64,000 nt of DNA. Source: Streptomyces sp. 3214.6 (lineage in GTDB: Bacteria > Actinomycetota > Actinomycetes > Streptomycetales > Streptomycetaceae). Below the pieces are notes generated by a model, which was not told where the DNA came from, did no database searches, and saw only the letters and a program-made list of their open reading frames with translations. This document shows, piece after piece, positions 59,504 to 64,000 of this stretch (position 1 is the stretch's first letter; each line of letters begins with the position of its first letter). The stretch lies in the NCBI RefSeq assembly GCF_900129855.1, contig NZ_LT670819.1, positions 372,001-436,000 of the forward strand. Direction: 5' to 3'. The position numbers and the translations under genes were made by a program.

Positions 59504-60705
59504 GCAGCAGACTCCTCAGGGGTGGGCGACATCGACGTCAAGGGGCCTGCGGCGGCGTCAACCTGCTCTGCCATCAGCTTCACAATGGGTGTGACGCCAC
59601 TGCCCGGCAGCACCGGGGCGCCGAGGGCTGCGAACCCGGTCTCAAGCGCGGCCAGCGCGGTAACCAGGTCGAGCGGGTCGGCGTGGCCGCAGTGGCCGAT
59701 CCGCACCACTTGGTCGGCCAGTTCCCCGTTGCCGGTAGCCAGCTGGACGCCTGTGTGCTCGACTACCGCATCGACGAGAAGTTGCGCCCCTACTCCGGGC
59801 GGTGTGAACGCGGCCGTTACGATGCCGTTGCGCGCCACTTCTGGGGTCAGCAGCCGGAGTCCGAGGCCGCGCAGGCCCGCTCTGGCCATCCGGCCGAGCT
59901 CCGAATGCCGCCGGTGGCGCCGCTCCATGCCTTCAGCGAGTACCTGTTCGAGCGCCGCAGACAACTGGAGCAGCACGCCGACCGCCGGCGTCCAGGGGGT
60001 ACGCGGGATGGAGTGGTTCAGGCTGTCACGCGTGATCGTCCAGTCGAAGTAGTACCGCAGATGCCTGGCCTTGGCGTGCCGGCGCCAGGCGCGCTCACTG
60101 ACCGAGACGAAAGAGACCCCTGGCGGCGCCATCAGCGCCTTCTGACTCCCGCCGACCACGACGTCCAACCCCCACGCGTCGGCCTGCATTTCGCAGCCGC
60201 CGACCCCGGAGGCCGAGTCCACTATCGTCAGCACACTGCGGGTTGCGCGCCCGAAGGCCTCAAGGTCGGTGACGACGCCTGTGGAGGTCTCGCAGTGTAC
60301 GACGATCGCCGCGACGATTTGCGAGTCGGCCGCCAGGCAGGCTTCGACAACTGCAGGGTCCGGCTCGCAACCCCACGCGACGTTGAGCACGACGGTCTCC
60401 AGGCCATAAGCGCGGCATAGCCCCACCCAGCGCCTTCCGAAGGCACCGTTGTCCACCACGAGCACCTTTTCCCCCGGGCTGAAGAGGTTCTGCACCGCGC
60501 TCTCGAACGCACCGGTGGTGCTTGACGAGAAGATCAGCACGTCCCCCGCGGTACCCAGCACATGCCTGAGCCCGTCGATGATTCGTGTGAATGTGCGCGC
60601 GAAGTCCACGGTGCGCTCGTCGACCATGGGATGCGTCGCCGCCGCGATGACCGCGGGCGGCAGCGGGGTCGGACCGGGTATAGCCAATCTGTCCTTGTAA
60701 ATCAT
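59500..60705 (-). CDS. Class V PLP-dependent aminotransferase (alanine-glyoxylate/serine-pyruvate type)
   Basis: A 401-residue aminotransferase. PGPTPLPPAV near the start and SSSTTGAFESAVQNLF bind the cofactor phosphate. VHCETSTGVV and VDSASGVGG carry the PLP-contacting residues, and the Schiff-base Lys is in GGSQKALMAPPG. It moves an amino group between a small amino acid and a 2-oxo acid or aldehyde. AGGAAG directly precedes the ATG. The stop overlaps the A-PCP gene's GTG by 4 bp. With the dehydrogenase gene it suggests that one 2-oxo acid is turned either into an amino acid or into a hydroxy acid for the peptide. Confidence 0.9.
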   Translation of the reverse strand: MIYKDRLAIPGPTPLPPAVIAAATHPMVDERTVDFARTFTRIIDGLRHVLGTAGDVLIFSSSTTGAFESAVQNLFSPGEKVLVVDNGAFGRRWVGLCRAYGLETVVLNVAWGCEPDPAVVEACLAADSQIVAAIVVHCETSTGVVTDLEAFGRATRSVLTIVDSASGVGGCEMQADAWGLDVVVGGSQKALMAPPGVSFVSVSERAWRRHAKARHLRYYFDWTITRDSLNHSIPRTPWTPAVGVLLQLSAALEQVLAEGMERRHRRHSELGRMARAGLRGLGLRLLTPEVARNGIVTAAFTPPGVGAQLLVDAVVEHTGVQLATGNGELADQVVRIGHCGHADPLDLVTALAALETGFAALGAPVLPGSGVTPIVKLMAEQVDAAAGPLTSMSPTPEESAA

Positions 60706-60771
60706 CTTCCTGATTCCTTAGTGCCGCGGTGGTCCGGCTTCGTCAAAGGCTCGTCTGCAGTCGAGTACCGC

Positions 60772-62112
60772 TCAGCTGACCGGCGCCCCACTGCCGCCAT
60801 CTGGCACGTGCGGTTCGATGGCGCACCCGCGCAGCCCGGCATCGTCCGGCTCGTTGTGCACCTGTAGCTCTGGTTGCTCAACCCTGGTCACGGCAAGGGC
60901 GAACAGTGCCGTGCCCACCACCGCGACCACAGCACAGCCCACCAGCACCGGGCGTAGGCCGAACAGGATGCCCAGTGGGCCGGCTACGGCGAAGCCGACC
61001 GGCTGGGCGATCTCCGAGGCCACCAAATCGAAGGCGGCCACCCGGCCGAGTACCGCCCTCGGTACGGCGCGCTGCATGAGGGTCTGGAAGAACACTCCTT
61101 GCAGGCCGATCGCGCAGCCGGAGAGCAGTGCGGCACCCGCCACCACCACCGTCGGCACGCCAGAGCCGAGGGCCAACGTTTCGAAGACGATCAGCGGTGG
61201 CAGCCACGCCATGAAGACCACCGGTCGCTTCGGCTTGATCCGCCCGGCGGTGAACTGCGCGCAGACCACGCCGATGGTCATGCAGGTGCCGATGACACCC
61301 CAAGCTGCGGCACCGCCCAGATAGGTGTCGGCCACCAACGGGCCGAGGACCGCGAGGGGAGCCAGCAGGACCAGCGAGAACAACGTCCACTGCAAGGTGA
61401 GCAGCCACAGCCAGGGGCGCATTCGAAACTCCCGCCAGCCTTCCCCCAGCTGCGCGAGCGTCCCGCCTTCGCGCTCCGGCTCGGCTTCGCCCCCAGCGGG
61501 GATCTTGGCGAATATGAGACAAAGAGTGATGAACAACATCAGCACGCTCTCCACCAGGAAAGCGGCTCCCGAACCGTACGCCGCCACGACCACTCCTGCC
61601 GCCGCAGGGGCCGCCGTAAAAGCCAGCGAGGAAAAAGTGCCGATCAACGCATTGGCCTCGTCCAGGTCATCTTTCGCAACGACGTCCGGCATGATCGCCG
61701 CGCTGGCCGGACCGAATAGCGCGTCAGCGCCGCCGTATACGACTGCCAGAGCGAAGAACCAGCCGAGGGTCGCAGTATGCGTGAGCAGTCCTATCGACAA
61801 GGTCGCCGCCGCGACCAGGCGTACGATCGACGAAGCGATGAGCAACGCGGCACGCGGAAAGCGGTCCGCCGCGACGCCGGCAAACAGCGACAAGACGAGC
61901 GAAACCGCCGCCTGAACTCCGAGGACAAGGCCGAGGTCACTCGCAGAACCAGTGGTGTGGAGGACACCGAAGCTCTCCGCAACTGGCAGGAAGCCGTTGG
62001 CCATGCCGGAGCCCAGCCGGGCGGCCAATAAGCAGGCGAAGTGTCGGTCGGTCAGCAGCCTTCTGCGTTTGCCTCGGCGTCCTCGTTCGCCGGAGACCAC
62101 TACATCGCTCAT
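60772..62112 (-). CDS. MFS exporter (antibiotic-efflux type)
   Basis: A 446-residue protein with about 12 membrane helices. The cytoplasmic loop motif VAADRFPRAALLIASSIVR after helix 2 and the central loop rich in Glu/Gly match the MFS_3/enterobactin-exporter-like group. It stands between the MbtH gene and the aminotransferase in the peptide operon, so export of the finished product or self-protection is the likely role. Confidence 0.9.
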   Translation of the reverse strand: MSDVVVSGERGRRGKRRRLLTDRHFACLLAARLGSGMANGFLPVAESFGVLHTTGSASDLGLVLGVQAAVSLVLSLFAGVAADRFPRAALLIASSIVRLVAAATLSIGLLTHTATLGWFFALAVVYGGADALFGPASAAIMPDVVAKDDLDEANALIGTFSSLAFTAAPAAAGVVVAAYGSGAAFLVESVLMLFITLCLIFAKIPAGGEAEPEREGGTLAQLGEGWREFRMRPWLWLLTLQWTLFSLVLLAPLAVLGPLVADTYLGGAAAWGVIGTCMTIGVVCAQFTAGRIKPKRPVVFMAWLPPLIVFETLALGSGVPTVVVAGAALLSGCAIGLQGVFFQTLMQRAVPRAVLGRVAAFDLVASEIAQPVGFAVAGPLGILFGLRPVLVGCAVVAVVGTALFALAVTRVEQPELQVHNEPDDAGLRGCAIEPHVPDGGSGAPVS

Positions 62113-62212
62113 TGCGCCTCTTTCCGCGCGTGCTGGTTTCAGGTCCCGGCACGAGGGCTAGGTGATGGTTCCTTTGGGTCCGGTCGGCCGGCGGTGCCAC
62201 ACCGAGGGGCCC

Positions 62213-62422
62213 TCAAGAGGTTGTCGCCTCGACCAGGGACCTGGGCCGCATGTCCGTCCAGTTCCGTTTCACGTACTCCAGGCAGTCCTCTCGCCCAGCT
62301 TCGCCGTGTACTACGGTCCAGCCCTTGGGCACAGTGATGGCGGCGGGCCACAACGAGTGTTGTCCCTCAGCATTGACCAGCACCAGGTACACGCCGTCCT
62401 GGTCCTCGAATGGATTCGCCAC
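62213..62422 (-). CDS. mbtH: MbtH-like protein
   Basis: A 69-residue protein with the diagnostic family sequence [33 protein letters not shown] and [17 protein letters not shown], including the conserved Trp residues. MbtH proteins bind adenylation domains and are needed for their folding or activity. I chose the GTG at 62422 (three codons inside the longest frame) because the GGGGAG site is then 8 nt away. It should partner one or both adenylation domains of this operon. Confidence 0.95.
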   Translation of the reverse strand: MANPFEDQDGVYLVLVNAEGQHSLWPAAITVPKGWTVVHGEAGREDCLEYVKRNWTDMRPRSLVEATTS

Positions 62423-62457
62423 TGCTTTCACTCCCCTAGGTAAGTTGTCATCATTCG

Positions 62458-62619
62458 TCAGCGGCCGCTCAACTCGATATGCGTGCCGAATTCACGGGCA
62501 ATAAGAAACGTGTGTACCCCGCCATTGGTATCTTCCGGGGCGGGCTGTACGATCAGCGCCTCGCGCCGCAAACGGCTCGGGCTGGTTCGCCGCGACCACC
62601 GGAACCTGCGTGTGGTCAT
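62458..62619 (-). CDS. 53-residue ORF inside the peptide operon
   Basis: Between the condensation-domain gene and mbtH, a same-strand frame starts [20 protein letters not shown], very basic, and ends [20 protein letters not shown] then ELSGR. Its codons include AT-rich choices (TTT, CTT, ATT) unusual for the region. No family recognised. It could be a real small protein of the pathway, a remnant of a larger domain after the condensation domain, or chance. The ribosome site is weak. Confidence 0.4.
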   Translation of the reverse strand: MTTRRFRWSRRTSPSRLRREALIVQPAPEDTNGGVHTFLIAREFGTHIELSGR

Positions 62620-62635
62620 AGGACTCGATCGAACA

Positions 62636-63997
62636 TCAGCGCTTGATGCACTCCCCCAGCACGTCGACTGTGCTGATCGGCGCATCCGGGTCCGCGGCAA
62701 GAGCGGCCAGCATCCGCCGGTAACCGTCCGCCACGCGCTGTGCGGACTCCCGTTCGAACAGGTCGAGCCGGTACTCCAGGAACGCATCCATCCCAGCCGG
62801 CTCCTTGTACGGGCCGAAGTTCTCCCGCAGGCTCAAGGCCAAGTCGAACATGGAGCTGCCGCCGTCGATGTCCAATGGCACGTCGGTCAATCCGTCGAAC
62901 TTGAGCCCGGCGTCGGCGTTGTTCTCCAGGGTGAACATGACCTGGAAAAGCGGGTGACGGGTCCGCGAGCGGGCAGGATTGAGTGCCCTGACCAGGCGAT
63001 CGAAGGGAATGTCCTGGTTGTCGTAGGCATCAAGGGCGACGGTCTGGACCCGCTTGACCAGGTCTCGCAGACTCGGGTCGCCGGACACTTCAACGCGGAA
63101 TACCAGCATATTGACGAAGTACCCGACGAGTTCGGTCAGCGCATCATCCATGCGGCCAGCCACGGGCGAGCCGATCGGAATGTCGGTGCCCGCACCGAGC
63201 TTGCTCAGCAGCGCCGCAAACCCGGCCTGCAATACCATGAACATGGTCGCATTTTCGGTGCGGGCGACCTCGGCCAGTGCTGTATGGAGATCGACGTCGA
63301 GGGTGAACTCGATCGCGCCCCCGGCGAAGTCGGACATCGGTCGGCGCGGGTGATCCACCGGCAACCGCAGTTCCTCGGGCATGCCGTCGAGCACCGAACG
63401 CCAGTGCTTGAGCTGTCTCGACGCCAGGCTGTCCGGGTCCTCCTCGCGGCCCAGCAACCGCCTCTGCCAGACTGCGTAGTCGGCGTACTGGACAGGCAGC
63501 GGCGGCATATTCGGCTCGGCACCACGGCGCCGCGCCGCGTAGGCCCGGGCGAGGTCTCGGGTGAGCGGCCCCAACGACCAACCATCGCTGACGATGTGGT
63601 GCATCGATATAAGCAACACGTGCTCCTGCGGCCCCAGCGCGAACAGCCATGCCCGAAGGGGCAGGTCGCGCACAAGGTCGAACGGGCGTTCCGAGGCCTC
63701 GTGCATCGCCTGATGCAGCTCTTCCTCGGCAAGCTCCTTGTACTCCAGTCTCACTGCGCATTCTGAGATATCCAGGACAACCTGGTGCGGCACGCCTTCA
63801 CCGTCCCGGATTACCGTGCGAAGCGATTCATGTCGCTGCACGACGTCTCGCAATGCCTCCTCCAGGGCTGTGCTGTCCAGCTGCCCCGTCAGCCGCGAAG
63901 CGAGCTGCATGGTGTATATCGAGCTGCCCGGATTCATCTGATGGATGAACCACAGTCCGAGCTGCCCAAACGACAGAGGGATCATGACTGGTCCCAC
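62636..63997 (-). CDS. Stand-alone NRPS condensation domain (5' end at window edge uncertain)
   Basis: A 453-residue condensation domain from IPLSFGQLGLWFIHQ (motif C1) through the catalytic SMHHIVSDGWS (about 132-141), GYFVNMLVFRVEV and the late HPLFQVMFTLEN. It ends right after the domain (TVDVLGECIKR), without adenylation or carrier domains. The frame is still open at the window's last base. I mark the GTG at 63997, but an ATG four codons in (63985) or an upstream domain outside the window are possible. As a separate protein it could join the two carrier-bound units or release the product by condensation. Confidence 0.85.
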   Translation of the reverse strand: MGPVMIPLSFGQLGLWFIHQMNPGSSIYTMQLASRLTGQLDSTALEEALRDVVQRHESLRTVIRDGEGVPHQVVLDISECAVRLEYKELAEEELHQAMHEASERPFDLVRDLPLRAWLFALGPQEHVLLISMHHIVSDGWSLGPLTRDLARAYAARRRGAEPNMPPLPVQYADYAVWQRRLLGREEDPDSLASRQLKHWRSVLDGMPEELRLPVDHPRRPMSDFAGGAIEFTLDVDLHTALAEVARTENATMFMVLQAGFAALLSKLGAGTDIPIGSPVAGRMDDALTELVGYFVNMLVFRVEVSGDPSLRDLVKRVQTVALDAYDNQDIPFDRLVRALNPARSRTRHPLFQVMFTLENNADAGLKFDGLTDVPLDIDGGSSMFDLALSLRENFGPYKEPAGMDAFLEYRLDLFERESAQRVADGYRRMLAALAADPDAPISTVDVLGECIKR

Positions 63998-64000
63998 ATA

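Noticed and set aside
57674-60705. Phosphinothricin-tripeptide-like cluster (A-PCP near 600 residues, C-A-PCP near 1070, hydroxyacid dehydrogenase)
   Set aside because: Sizes and domain order recall that pathway, but no phosphonate genes such as PEP mutase are in the window and the A-domain codes were not matched. Kept only as a comparison to run.

Overview
The window is high-GC actinomycete DNA, most likely from Streptomyces or a close relative. The signs are strong G/C bias at third codon positions, many GTG starts, LAL-type LuxR regulators, rare TTA (bldA-type) codons in regulators, and SpoIIE/HATPase phosphatase and IclR/TetR families typical of the genus. I see no rRNA, tRNA or CRISPR array. 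The composition suggests an accessory chromosomal region.

Region 1 (1-18.5 kb) is a catabolic island. A leftward branched-chain/aromatic-acid type ABC transporter (fused LivG-LivF ATPase, lipoprotein receptor, LivH permease running off the edge) comes first. Next are a MarR-controlled secreted tandem SnoaL-like protein and a broken MoaF-like gene. A seven-gene leftward operon follows (DoxX, aldehyde dehydrogenase, carotenoid/lignostilbene-type oxygenase, two SDRs, a ThDP enzyme, a VOC protein). Diverging from it is a rightward ring-degradation set: VOC dioxygenase-like protein, FAD hydroxylase, fumarylacetoacetate-hydrolase-like protein and an IclR regulator. A GTCCC-N6-CGAAAC element lies upstream of both the transporter and the ring-degradation genes, suggesting common control. 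The proposed flow is uptake, oxidative cleavage of a styrene- or stilbene-like side chain to an aldehyde, oxidation to the acid, ring hydroxylation, ring opening and C-C hydrolysis.

Region 2 (18.5-36 kb) holds an orphan multi-domain SpoIIE phosphatase and an atypical SDR without the YxxxK catalytic pair. It also has a complete P450 unit (alcohol dehydrogenase, ferredoxin reductase, 3Fe-4S ferredoxin, P450) opposite a TetR gene, an aldehyde dehydrogenase, and an MpaB-type oxygenase opposite a second TetR gene. LysR and transposase wreckage follows, then an intact LysR regulator and an amidohydrolase coupled to a tiny upstream ORF and to a membrane protein.

Region 3 (36-47.3 kb) has an MMPL exporter, a NarL-type two-component system and a 36-bp perfect palindrome. 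Beyond these are an intact IS5-family element with perfect 29-bp ends and a decaying patch: truncated crcB, a DUF190 gene frameshifted by a 10-bp duplication, and a broken merR. The patch also has a Cys-Ser-repeat membrane protein, a UPF0060 (YnfA) protein, a RelE-type toxin-antitoxin pair, an AraC regulator with a TTA codon and another transposase remnant.

Region 4 (47.3-64 kb) is part of a nonribosomal peptide cluster that continues past the right edge. Two divergent LAL regulators (one with two TTA codons) precede a leftward operon: stand-alone condensation domain, a 53-codon ORF, MbtH, MFS exporter, class V aminotransferase, A-PCP didomain, D-2-hydroxyacid dehydrogenase and C-A-PCP module. 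The A-PCP protein lacks the aspartate that normally binds the substrate amino group and is translationally coupled to a hydroxyacid dehydrogenase gene. This suggests an alpha-hydroxy-acid or other non-amino-acid building block. It is my best candidate for an undescribed system here.
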